Made by a program: the position numbers and the translations under genes. DNA of 64,000 nt from the NCBI RefSeq assembly GCF_028747645.1, contig NZ_CP118100.1, positions 1,426,001-1,490,000 of the forward strand, in the 5' to 3' direction. This stretch comes from Microbacterium esteraromaticum. GTDB lineage: Bacteria > Actinomycetota > Actinomycetes > Actinomycetales > Microbacteriaceae. The notes under the pieces are model-generated. The model was not told the origin of the DNA. It ran no database searches and was given only the letters and a program-made list of their open reading frames with translations. Shown here piece after piece: positions 7,839 through 15,121 of the stretch (positions within the stretch are counted from its first letter, which is position 1; every line of letters starts with the position of its first letter).

Positions 7839-8332
7839 ACAGTCGAATCGCCGTCGTTCCGGGGTCTTTCGACCCACCCACGCTCGGTCACCTCGATGTG
7901 ATCGCGCGTGCCGCGCGCCTGTATGACGAGCTGCATGTGCTCGTCGTGCACAACCCGGGCAAAGAGGCGATGCTGCCGATCGCCCAGCGGATGACGCTGC
8001 TGGAGCAGTCGATCGCCGAGGCCGGGCTCGAAGGGCACATCATCGTGGGCTCATGGAGCATGGGTCTTCTCGTCGACTATGCGCGCGATGTTAATGCCGG
8101 AGTGCTGGTCAAGGGCATCCGCTCACAGGTCGATGTGGCCTACGAATCGCCGATGGCGATCGTGAACCGTCACCTCGCCGACATCGAGACGGTGTTCCTG
8201 CTGCCCGACCCAGCACACGCCCTCGTGTCGAGCTCGCTGGTGCGGCAGGTGGCCGCGCTGGGCGGCGACGTGTCTCCCTTCGTCCCGCCTGTCGTCGCGT
8301 CCTTCCTCGACACCGGCGCGCGCGGCCTCTGA
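7835..8332 (+). CDS. coaD: Phosphopantetheine adenylyltransferase
   Basis: Transfers AMP from ATP to 4'-phosphopantetheine in coenzyme A synthesis. The 165-aa protein shows the nucleotidyltransferase motif [14 protein letters not shown] (the TxGH site) near residues 9-22, [15 protein letters not shown] and the closing [18 protein letters not shown] start it at GTG 7835 because the family begins immediately before [11 protein letters not shown]. The frame is open to 7742 only through the tandem repeat. No good Shine-Dalgarno is present except GAGGGAG at 7823-7829 inside the repeat, 5 bases before GTG. It follows recG; the repeat separates it from the likely original promoter. Confidence 0.94.
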   Translation: MNSRIAVVPGSFDPPTLGHLDVIARAARLYDELHVLVVHNPGKEAMLPIAQRMTLLEQSIAEAGLEGHIIVGSWSMGLLVDYARDVNAGVLVKGIRSQVDVAYESPMAIVNRHLADIETVFLLPDPAHALVSSSLVRQVAALGGDVSPFVPPVVASFLDTGARGL

Positions 8333-8378
8333 TACCCGGTCGGCCCCGACGCATCGTCAGGGCAGGTAGCATGGCGGG

Positions 8379-8939
8379 GTGAAATCCCGAGTGAACGGAC
8401 CGTTTTTCCTGCCCGTCCGCGACATCATCCGCAAGCCGGGAGAGATGCGCGAGCATCGATTCGAGGTGACGCTCACCGACAAATGGGGTGAGGGCATCGT
8501 CACGGTCGAAGCCGGCGAGTCGCTCGGCCTCGATGTGCGGCTCGAGGCGGTTCACGAGGGCATCCTGGTGTCCGGAACCGCAGATACCGACTACGTCGGA
8601 GTGTGCGGTCGCTGCCTCACCGACATCTCTGCGCCTGTCGAAGTCGAGTTCCAGGAGCTTTTCGCGTATCCTGGTGAGGAAGAAACTGACTTCGAAGTTC
8701 AAGACGACCACGTGGATCTTGAAACTCTTGTCAGGGATGCGATCGTATTGTCGCTTCCATTTCAGCCGGTGTGTCAGCCGGACTGCCTGGGGCTCGACCC
8801 TGTGACGGGCGAGAAGCTGACCGAGAGCGCCGGTGCAGAGAGTGACACCCCCATCGATCCTCGGTGGAGTGCGCTCCGACAGATCACAGACCAGGACGGC
8901 ACGGCAGAGCGCCGCGCCGCCGAGAAAGAAGAGAGCTAG
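8379..8939 (+). CDS. DUF177 (YceD family) protein
   Basis: YceD-type protein commonly encoded just upstream of rpmF and implicated, in other organisms, in 23S rRNA or large-subunit metabolism. The 186-aa sequence has the actinobacterial four-cysteine pattern, CGRCL near residue 75 and CQPDC near residue 131, which may bind a metal. GTG 8379 sits 6 bases after a TAGCAT box, suggesting a leaderless start. The stop is 2 bases before rpmF, so the DUF177-rpmF-rnc-mutM order forms one operon. Confidence 0.92.
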   Translation: MKSRVNGPFFLPVRDIIRKPGEMREHRFEVTLTDKWGEGIVTVEAGESLGLDVRLEAVHEGILVSGTADTDYVGVCGRCLTDISAPVEVEFQELFAYPGEEETDFEVQDDHVDLETLVRDAIVLSLPFQPVCQPDCLGLDPVTGEKLTESAGAESDTPIDPRWSALRQITDQDGTAERRAAEKEES

Positions 8940-8941
8940 TC

Positions 8942-9151
8942 ATGGCCGGTAACCCCCCGAAGCGCAAGGTCTCCCGTTCGAACACCCGCTCGCGCCGCGC
9001 GCAGTGGAAGGCGACCCCCACCGCTCTGGTGAAGACCGTCGAGAACGGCAAGGTCGTCTACAGCCGTCCCCACCAGGCGAAGGTCGTCACCGACTCGCAG
9101 GGCACCGAGCTGTTCCTGGAGTACAAGGGCCGCAAGGTCGCCGACGTCTGA
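8942..9151 (+). CDS. rpmF: 50S ribosomal protein L32
   Basis: Large-subunit ribosomal protein, 69 aa. The N-terminus MAGNPPKRKVSRSNTRSRRA is the L32 signature. It has no cysteine at all, so this is the zinc-independent form; the zinc-binding form has four Cys. ATG 8942 is preceded by GAAAGAAGAGAG. It lies 2 bases after the DUF177 gene, as in many bacteria. Confidence 0.97.
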   Translation: MAGNPPKRKVSRSNTRSRRAQWKATPTALVKTVENGKVVYSRPHQAKVVTDSQGTELFLEYKGRKVADV

Positions 9152-9162
9152 TCGGCTGACTC

Positions 9163-9855
9163 ATGTCCGAGATTCTCACGGGAGAAATTCCGCTCACTGA
9201 GAAGCTCGGCGTTGAGATCGACTCTGCGTTGCTGGAACGGGCGCTCACGCACCGTTCGTACGCATACGAGCACGGCGGCATCCCCAACAACGAGCGGCTG
9301 GAGTTTCTTGGAGACTCCGTCCTCGGTCTTGCGGTGACCGTGATGCTCTTCACAACGCTTCCCGACCTCGACGAGGGTGATCTGGCAAAACGGCGCGCAA
9401 GCGTCGTCTCCACGGTCGCCCTCGCCGAGGTCGCTCGCGGTATCGGTCTGGGAGAGCACCTCCGCCTCGGCAGGGGTGAGGAACAGACCGGTGGGCGAGA
9501 CAAGGACTCGATCCTCGCCGACACCATGGAAGCGGTGTTCGGTGCTGTCTTCCTGTCGGCGGGTCCCGATGCGGCCACCGATCTGGTGCTGCGGCTGACG
9601 AAGCCCTTGCTTGCCGACCCGGAACGGTACGGCGCGGCGATGGATCCTAAGACCAGCCTGCAGGAGCTTGCGGCTCGGCTGGGCAGGACGCCGCCGAGCT
9701 ACTCCATCGAGTCAGCCGGTCCGGATCACGATCGTGTGTTCACGGCGACGGTGCGCGTTGGCGAACTCGCCTGCACCGGTGTCGGCAGCAGCAAGAAGAC
9801 CGCCGAGATGGCGGCTGCACTGACCGCATGGCGTCAGCTCAGCGACCGGGACTGA
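9163..9855 (+). CDS. rnc: Ribonuclease III
   Basis: Endonuclease that cleaves double-stranded RNA, including rRNA precursors. The catalytic domain (residues 1-150) carries the signature [14 protein letters not shown] near residue 44 and the second acidic site [12 protein letters not shown] near residue 117. The double-stranded RNA-binding domain follows at about residues 160-228 ([33 protein letters not shown]). Length 230 aa is typical. It lies 11 bases after rpmF and 6 bases before mutM, in one operon. Confidence 0.97.
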   Translation: MSEILTGEIPLTEKLGVEIDSALLERALTHRSYAYEHGGIPNNERLEFLGDSVLGLAVTVMLFTTLPDLDEGDLAKRRASVVSTVALAEVARGIGLGEHLRLGRGEEQTGGRDKDSILADTMEAVFGAVFLSAGPDAATDLVLRLTKPLLADPERYGAAMDPKTSLQELAARLGRTPPSYSIESAGPDHDRVFTATVRVGELACTGVGSSKKTAEMAAALTAWRQLSDRD

Positions 9856-9861
9856 CCCTGC

Positions 9862-10758
9862 GTGCCGGAGCTGCCTGAGGTCGAGGTCGTTCGTGCCGGC
9901 CTGGCGCCGGCGATCGTCGATGCGACGATCGCGGCCGTCGAGGTGCTCGACGAGCGCGCGCTCACGCGCCATGCTGCGGGCGCGGCTGACTTCGTCGCGC
10001 GTCTGGAAGGGCAACGCGTACGCGCAGCCGTCCGTCGCGGCAAGTTCCTCTGGATGCCGTTGGCAGGGGAAACGGATGCGCTGATCGCGCATCTCGGCAT
10101 GAGCGGGCAGATGCTGTTGCGTGAGTCGGATGCCGACCGCGAGCGCCATGAGCGTGTTCGCGTGCACATCGAGCATCCGCGTCACGGCAGGCTTGCCGTG
10201 GCATTTGCTGACCAGCGCACCTTCGGTTCCCTTGCGGTCGATGCCCTGCTGTCGACCGCGGACGGCGCGGCCGGCGGCTGGGGGAGCGATCTCGCGTTGG
10301 TTCCGTCTCAGGCCGCGCACATCGCCAGAGACCCGCTGGATCAAGCCTTCGACGATCGTCTGTTCGTGGACGCTGTGCGTCGCAGGTCGAGTGCGATCAA
10401 GCGCATCATGCTCGACCAGACTCTGGTCAGCGGTATCGGTAACATCTACGCCGATGAGGCGCTGTGGGCTGCGCGGATTCACCCCGAGACGCACGGGCGA
10501 GCGCTGTCGCCTCAGTCCGTACGTCGCCTGCTGGGCGAGGTGCGGCTTGTGCTGCAGAAGGCGCTGGCCGAGGGCGGAACGAGCTTTGACGCCCAGTACG
10601 TCAACGTCAACGGACAGGCGGGCTACTTCGCGCACTCGTTGAACGCGTACGGAAGAAATTCTCAAGATTGTTCACGATGCGGCAACACCATCACGCGCAT
10701 AAGGTTCATGGGTAGGCACTCGCATTTATGCCTGGTCTGCCAGCAAAAACGCGGGTGA
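9862..10758 (+). CDS. mutM: Formamidopyrimidine-DNA glycosylase (hybrid C-terminus)
   Basis: Bifunctional DNA glycosylase/AP lyase that removes oxidised purines. The start PELPEVEVVRAGL gives the catalytic Pro2/Glu3 after the initiator, here GTG 9862. The beta-hairpin lysine is in RRGKFLW, and GIGNIYADEALW marks the helix-two-turn-helix. The zinc finger is complete: CSRCGN and CLVCQQ, with the key Arg in MGRHSH. Residues up to about 263 have host codon use. The last 35 codons are AT-rich (AAT, TCT, CAA, TTA, AAA) and come from the island inserted here. The displaced host C-terminus lies at 14408-14551. The protein is 298 aa, versus about 300 predicted for the original. Confidence 0.95.
   Translation: MPELPEVEVVRAGLAPAIVDATIAAVEVLDERALTRHAAGAADFVARLEGQRVRAAVRRGKFLWMPLAGETDALIAHLGMSGQMLLRESDADRERHERVRVHIEHPRHGRLAVAFADQRTFGSLAVDALLSTADGAAGGWGSDLALVPSQAAHIARDPLDQAFDDRLFVDAVRRRSSAIKRIMLDQTLVSGIGNIYADEALWAARIHPETHGRALSPQSVRRLLGEVRLVLQKALAEGGTSFDAQYVNVNGQAGYFAHSLNAYGRNSQDCSRCGNTITRIRFMGRHSHLCLVCQQKRG
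10621..10652 (+). repeat. Direct repeat, left attachment-like site of the mutM island
   Basis: The 32 bases from GGCTACTTCGCGCACTCG to GCGTACGG match 14408-14439 with a single T/C difference at position 19 of the repeat. The repeat codes for [10 protein letters not shown] of MutM, just before the zinc finger, so crossing over here keeps the mutM frame. I read the pair as the left and right ends of an integrated element. Confidence 0.85.
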
Positions 10759-10788
10759 GATGCACCTGCAGAATCTCCCTTGTGCGAC

Positions 10789-11376
10789 CTAAAGTCGCTG
10801 CAGGTAGGCCTTCATGTCGAACGGCTGAAACGGCGCATACGCACCGCGTGACGGGTGCCGCGGGTGCCCCTTAGCGGTGAGACCGCCGATGGAGATCCAG
10901 TTGCACGAAGAAGCATCTGTGATGCGCACGATGTCCGCCAGCATCTTGCTCAAATAGGGCCGATGCAAGATCAGGTCGCCCCAGGCCGCCAGCAGCGTGA
11001 GGGGGCGACCATTGATGTACTCCGCGATGCGCTTCTCGTTCTGGGCCTTGAGAACGGGTACATATGCGGAGTGCATCTCGTCAGGGTCGGTCGATCGCTG
11101 CGGGTACAGATTGAACATGAGCCAACTGTCAAACTGATTGCGGGCGGCATACCCTTGCACGCGTTTCAGCGTCTGATCTAGGTCGCCGGGTACGGCCGTG
11201 CTGGGGTTCACGCCGAAACAGATGAGTGGGTTCGAGCCTGTCGTGCCCAACGAGAGGCGCGCTGAGTTGTCTTCGTTTGGCTCGTAGATCCAGCCGGGTG
11301 GGACGGCTAACGTCGATGACTGCGTGGCGTCTCCCGCTGCCAGGTTCTGAATCTCTTCTGTACCGCTAGAACACAT
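10789..11376 (-). CDS. DUF1643 domain-containing protein
   Basis: A 195-aa cytoplasmic protein with the DUF1643 hallmarks: ICFGVNPSTA near residue 55, a downstream FDSWLMFNLYPQRSTDPDE, LLAAWGDL, and the closing GLTAKGHPRHPSRG. These N-P-S and H-P-R-H-P elements are conserved in the family, whose activity is unknown to me and which is often found on phages and mobile islands. ATG 11376 is preferred because GGAACGGAG lies before it; an upstream ATG at 11421 would add 15 residues. It lies 65 bases after the PHP/ATPase gene on the same strand, so the two likely form a two-gene operon. AT-rich relative to the chromosome. Confidence 0.8.
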   Translation of the reverse strand: MCSSGTEEIQNLAAGDATQSSTLAVPPGWIYEPNEDNSARLSLGTTGSNPLICFGVNPSTAVPGDLDQTLKRVQGYAARNQFDSWLMFNLYPQRSTDPDEMHSAYVPVLKAQNEKRIAEYINGRPLTLLAAWGDLILHRPYLSKMLADIVRITDASSCNWISIGGLTAKGHPRHPSRGAYAPFQPFDMKAYLQRL

Positions 11377-11441
11377 GGGTGGCTCCGTTCCTGTCCGGGC
11401 GTGCGCCGAAGTTTGGCGCATCAGCGTGAATTTCTGCGCGT

Positions 11442-14195
11442 TTATTGCATGAGTCTCTTATATCGCGACTCGAAGGCAGACTCGCCGCCCTCCATGATCA
11501 AACAGATTGACTTCTTCACGTGGGGCACCTGGATGGATCCGTGGACTTCAACTTCCGGCACCTTCCCGTGCCGAAGGATTGTGACGTGTTCGGCGTCGGC
11601 GTTGACTACGACATTCGCATTATGAGTTACGACAATCACTTGGCGATTTGCCTTAATCCGCTTGAGGGTGGAGACCACCAGATCGTAAATCAGCTTGTTG
11701 TCGAGGTCGTCTTCTGGCTGGTCGAGCAACAAAGGAACGTCACTTAGCTGCAGAACTACAGCGAGGAGCGCGGCCGTTTTCTCGCCCGGGGAGCCTTCGT
11801 CGATCTCACGCATCTTCGCGTCACTGTCCTGCTTGTACTGCACCCGTAGTCTGTCTTCAGGAAACCACAGGTCCACTTCGGTGCTGAACATATGCGCATC
11901 GAGATTCGCGAGGTGAGAAAAGAAGCGCTGGTCGATCGGAGCCTTGACGTACTTCTTCAGAGAAGGTGCCTCTGCGCCAAGTTCTCGGAGTTCTTTGAGT
12001 AGCGACTTCAGGACGCCGATTCGTTTGTCCCGCCCCGGTTTGAATGGGTGCTCGAGAAGAGAAGGCAAGCCGTCATCAGCAAATACCTGGTCAAATGAGT
12101 TTGACTTTTGAAGAAGCTGTCGAAGGTCACGCTCTACGGTCGTGTCATCCGCTTGGGCCAGCACCTGAAGCTTCAAGTCCTTACCGCTAAGATCCGCTGC
12201 CAGGGTGCGTCGGCGATCCGAGAGCGCAACGCGATGGTCGACGATCTGTTCGAGCGTGGCCTCAGCTTCGGTCATCTGACGCGAGATTTTCAGCTTCGCC
12301 TTCTCGATCTCAGCCAGCGTGGCTTCTCGCTCAGCCTGCGCCCTCAACAAGCGTGCATTCGCTTCGTGCGGGTCTTCGCCGTTTCTCTCTGGCTCCGGAG
12401 TGTTCTCGGCACCAGGCGCATCGAGAAACTTCCTGAGGTCAAGAATGCGCTGGCGGCGTGGTGACTCGGCAGCGTGAAGTTCCCAGGTTTTCCTTGCTTC
12501 GGCAAGCGCCTCTAGGGCTGATGCGACCGACCCAACGCCCGCGATCATCGACGACCGCCAGCTCCGTTCTGCCTCCCAAACATCTGCGGACTCTGCGTCC
12601 TGCGTCGCGTCTGTCAAATCGCGGAACTCTTCGAGCAGCTCGCCAAGTCCCTGTTCGAACCGTGCGGTCGCCGTTTCGAGGCGGGAGAGCTCCTGTTCCT
12701 GCTTCGTGAGACGGTCGAGCTCGTGAGCCTCCGCGGAGTCGCGGGTTTTGGCAATTTGCTTGAGGTCGGCCGCGATGTCGGACAGCTCGCCAGTTACACG
12801 ATCCTCGGAATCGATTTTTGTCTGGAGCTCTCGGATTTCCGACCTCTGGGTGCGATACTTCCCGCACAACTCATCGAAGGTCTCCTTCCAGTCCACGTAG
12901 CCAACTTGAGGCTGGTCATCGATCGCTTTGAGCAGACTCTGCGGATCGCGGGCAGTCTCATAGATCTGCTTCTGACTGTTAATGAGCATCGCGAAGCGAT
13001 CTCGAGCCGAGCCGCCCTGCTCTTGCCACTGCCCATCCTGCATTACCTCGATTGTGGACATGCCTGGCGTTGACCCATTCCAAACGACGCGATACCTCCC
13101 CCCGCTCCTGCTGATGTACACTTCGATCCTGGTATGGCTCGACCAGAACCGTGACGTGGCGTTGCGGCCAGGCGTTGGTGAGAACCAATGAGTATCACTC
13201 TGAAGTTCCTCGGGGAGATCCGTGAAGCGGCCCATCGCGAGACGAACAAGTTCGACTATCGTGGACTTTCCAACGCCGCGTCCACCAATGATGGTGTTCA
13301 TCCAGGGGCCGAAAGTGTAGGCAGCCTCCACCCCGTCCTTGAACACGGCTACGCGTTCAATCATGGAGTGGGAGAAGTCGTTGGGATCATCTGAACCAGC
13401 CTTCGCCGGTCGCACCGATTGCGCGCCGTCTGAGAGAGCAAGCTTTAGACCAGATAGATTTGGGACTTCCATCTTGACCCACGTGAAGTGGCTGCCTGGA
13501 TATTTTGCTTCTACGCCTTCAGGGCACCCATTGCCATCAAGATGATGGGCGTCTGAACCGAGGATTGGGACCCAGCCGCGTTCGAGTGCCTTAGCCGTGC
13601 CAGCAGCACTTATCGCCTCAACTGCGATGATCTGGAGCGATTTCTCCAGATCCGCCTGATTGCGCCGGTCGTGTTCGAAAAGTCCCTTCGGGCCGTCGAC
13701 ATGGGCGGGGATCGCCAGACCGTCGTGGAGGACAATCTCCTCCACCACTTCATGGAACGACATTTTCGTCGTACCGAGGCTGCTTCCTCTCTCAGCCTCA
13801 TACTTACATTTGTGCAGAAGTCCGTTGACATGCTCGCCCGGGGTATCCACGTCGAAAACTGCAAGCAAGTGATAGCCGCCGTCAACGGTGATCTCGACGC
13901 CGGCGAATACATGCAGTTCTCGAAACTCATCGACTGCGGACTCCCGAATGCGTGCGACCTCGGCTCGAGCTTCGTCGATGCCGGCATGGGAGTTGTGGTC
14001 CGTCACGACTATCGCGTCGATGCCGTTTCGCATATAGGCGAGCAGCCAATCGCGGTAGGATGTCGTGACTGTGGCGACGCTGCCCTCGTCCGCGCCGAAG
14101 TCGAACGAGGCCGGGCTGTGCGCGTGAAAATCAATCTTCCACCACCGAGCGCCTGGAAACATGGGCAGCGTCGTGGACGGTACTGTTGTGGTCAC
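11442..14195 (-). CDS. PHP-domain phosphoesterase fused to an SMC-like ABC ATPase
   Basis: A 917-aa protein. Residues about 20-260 form a PHP domain with its metal-binding motifs: DFHAHS (His24, His26), VVTDHNSH, FAGVEIT, IPAHVDG and LGSDAHH, consistent with a phosphoesterase or nuclease. From about residue 270 comes an ABC/RecN-like ATPase head: Walker A GGRGVGKST near residue 305, a long charged coiled-coil-like section near 430-760, the signature SPGEK near 802, and Walker B LLLDQPEDDLD near 827, then VVTHNANV as switch. I recall such proteins being labelled TrlF-family AAA-like ATPases. GTG 14195 is chosen because AGGAGG lies 6 bases before it; both sit in a hairpin. It is a likely effector of an uncharacterised defence system (inference). 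Confidence 0.85.
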   Translation of the reverse strand: MTTTVPSTTLPMFPGARWWKIDFHAHSPASFDFGADEGSVATVTTSYRDWLLAYMRNGIDAIVVTDHNSHAGIDEARAEVARIRESAVDEFRELHVFAGVEITVDGGYHLLAVFDVDTPGEHVNGLLHKCKYEAERGSSLGTTKMSFHEVVEEIVLHDGLAIPAHVDGPKGLFEHDRRNQADLEKSLQIIAVEAISAAGTAKALERGWVPILGSDAHHLDGNGCPEGVEAKYPGSHFTWVKMEVPNLSGLKLALSDGAQSVRPAKAGSDDPNDFSHSMIERVAVFKDGVEAAYTFGPWMNTIIGGRGVGKSTIVELVRLAMGRFTDLPEELQSDTHWFSPTPGRNATSRFWSSHTRIEVYISRSGGRYRVVWNGSTPGMSTIEVMQDGQWQEQGGSARDRFAMLINSQKQIYETARDPQSLLKAIDDQPQVGYVDWKETFDELCGKYRTQRSEIRELQTKIDSEDRVTGELSDIAADLKQIAKTRDSAEAHELDRLTKQEQELSRLETATARFEQGLGELLEEFRDLTDATQDAESADVWEAERSWRSSMIAGVGSVASALEALAEARKTWELHAAESPRRQRILDLRKFLDAPGAENTPEPERNGEDPHEANARLLRAQAEREATLAEIEKAKLKISRQMTEAEATLEQIVDHRVALSDRRRTLAADLSGKDLKLQVLAQADDTTVERDLRQLLQKSNSFDQVFADDGLPSLLEHPFKPGRDKRIGVLKSLLKELRELGAEAPSLKKYVKAPIDQRFFSHLANLDAHMFSTEVDLWFPEDRLRVQYKQDSDAKMREIDEGSPGEKTAALLAVVLQLSDVPLLLDQPEDDLDNKLIYDLVVSTLKRIKANRQVIVVTHNANVVVNADAEHVTILRHGKVPEVEVHGSIQVPHVKKSICLIMEGGESAFESRYKRLMQ

Positions 14196-14226
14196 CGGAA
14201 TCCTCCTGCCGGTGACGGCCGTCACC
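14191..14226 (-). promoter_or_regulatory. Mutually exclusive hairpins over the ribosome site and start of the PHP/ATPase gene
   Basis: Read on the minus strand, GTCACCGG (14216-14209) and CCGGTGAC (14198-14191) form an 8-bp stem whose 10-base loop holds the ribosome site AGGAGG and whose 3' arm contains the GTG start codon. Just upstream, 14226-14211 is a perfect 16-bp palindrome GGTGACGGCCGTCACC that uses the same GTCACC. Only one of the two structures can form at once. This may be a translational switch, or three GGTGAC half-sites may form a DNA operator. Confidence 0.6.
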
Positions 14227-14230
14227 TAAC

Positions 14231-14338
14231 TCATACGGATGTGTAGATCCTCCCATCGACATCAGACACGGCGAGCGAGACACGCAGACTGTCGTCAATC
14301 GTTTGCGTCTTCGGCACACGAGCGGTTCCGTCGAAGTT
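14231..14338 (-). pseudogene. Possible vestigial coding tail upstream of the PHP/ATPase gene
   Basis: On the minus strand an open stretch of 35 codons runs from just after a TAA to a TGA at 14233-14231 and ends DGRIYTSV. It contains one GTG that could start a 28-residue peptide, but no Shine-Dalgarno. It lies 35 bases before the PHP/ATPase start and looks like the C-terminus of a lost third gene, or chance. No family recognised. Confidence 0.25.
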
Positions 14339-14407
14339 TTATCGAGCCAGATCACCAAGATGGAGATAAGCCCTATCCGACATGAATGCATATGACGAGG
14401 TTAGAGC

Positions 14408-14439
14408 GGCTACTTCGCGCACTCGCTGAACGCGTACGG
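14408..14439 (+). repeat. Direct repeat, right attachment-like site of the mutM island
   Basis: Copy of 10621-10652 with one mismatch (C instead of T). Host sequence resumes here. Together with the left copy it defines the island ends. Confidence 0.85.
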
Positions 14440-14551
14440 GCGCGGGGGAGAAGCGTGTCCGCGTTGCGGCGGAGCGATCAGGCGCGACGCGTTCATGAAC
14501 CGGTCGTCGCACTACTGCCCTCGGTGCCAGCGCAGACGCGAGGCACGCTGA
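14408..14551 (+). pseudogene. mutM: Orphaned original 3' end of mutM
   Basis: Forty-seven codons plus TGA that read [18 protein letters not shown] then [16 protein letters not shown] and QRRREAR: a perfect MutM C-terminus with the CxxC...CxxC zinc finger and high-GC host codon use. It has no start. The first 32 bases duplicate 10621-10652. It was evidently cut off from the body of mutM by the island, which brought its own 3' end. The next gene (GNAT, minus strand) ends 2 bases beyond, as would be expected if mutM originally converged with it. Confidence 0.93.
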
Positions 14552-14552
14552 C

Positions 14553-15101
14553 TCATCCCCGCCGATCAGTGCGCGCGGTGAGCGTGCGCTCGTGGCGGTC
14601 GACGGCGAACGCCAGGTGCGGCATCTCGACTCCGCGGTAGTGCTTGATGAAGCGTCCTCGCACCGTCATTCCGAGACGGATCGCAACGTTCATCGACGCG
14701 ATGTTCGTGTCACGGATCTGCGCGTACACCCGCTCGGCACCGAGCACGTCGAACGCATGATCACGGCACGCTGCGGCGGCCTCGACCGCATAGCCCCGAT
14801 GCCAGAACGCCCGCTGGAACAGATAGCCGACCTCGATCACGTCCTGATCCAGGATGTGCTGCATCGTCAGCCCGCACTGGCCGATCATCTCTCCGGTCTC
14901 GCGCAGCACCACGGCCCACAGGCCGAAGCCATCCGTGCGATAGCGGTCGTGCATGCGCGCGAGCCATGCCTGCACCATCGGCTCGTCGAAGGCACCCTCG
15001 TAGGCGCGCATCGTCTCAGCATCCTGAAGGATGGCGCGCAGCGCCGGGAGGTCGTCCGCGGTCAGCTCACGCAGGGCAAGACGGGGCGTGCTCAGGATCA
15101 T
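14553..15101 (-). CDS. GNAT family N-acetyltransferase (RimJ/RimL type)
   Basis: A 182-aa acetyltransferase using acetyl-CoA. It opens MILSTPRLALRELTADDLPAL, typical of RimJ/RimL-like enzymes. The acetyl-CoA loop region is EVGYLFQRAFWHRGYAVEAA near residues 96-115 and IASMNVAIRLGM near 135-146. ATG 15101 is chosen to begin at MILSTPRL; an upstream start would add 14 poorly conserved residues. It converges on the mutM relic. Substrate unknown: it could acetylate a ribosomal protein N-terminus or a small molecule. Confidence 0.88.
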   Translation of the reverse strand: MILSTPRLALRELTADDLPALRAILQDAETMRAYEGAFDEPMVQAWLARMHDRYRTDGFGLWAVVLRETGEMIGQCGLTMQHILDQDVIEVGYLFQRAFWHRGYAVEAAAACRDHAFDVLGAERVYAQIRDTNIASMNVAIRLGMTVRGRFIKHYRGVEMPHLAFAVDRHERTLTARTDRRG

Positions 15102-15121
15102 CGCCCCATCTTGCCCTGCGC

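Larger units (their letters stand above)
10653..14439. mobile_element. Genomic island inserted in the 3' end of mutM
   Basis: About 3.8 kb bounded by 32-bp direct repeats (10621-10652 and 14408-14439). It contains a replacement 3' end for mutM, a DUF1643 gene and a PHP/SMC-like ATPase gene, both on the minus strand. Base composition and codon use are visibly more AT-rich than in all flanking genes. No integrase, transposase or tRNA is present, so it is either a passenger mobilised in trans or a deletion remnant. The gene content (predicted nuclease-like domain plus ABC ATPase, lone in an island) suggests a defence cassette; that is inference. Confidence 0.8.

Noticed and set aside
5474..8038. 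Very long minus-strand open frame (1043 codons) covering recG
   Set aside because: It is the high-GC antisense shadow of recG; only its last 188 codons (rsmD) have family motifs and the composition upstream is His/Arg/Gln-rich, as expected for antisense frames.
10759..10788. Terminator between mutM and the DUF1643 gene
   Set aside because: Only 30 bases and no clear inverted repeat with a T-run on either strand.
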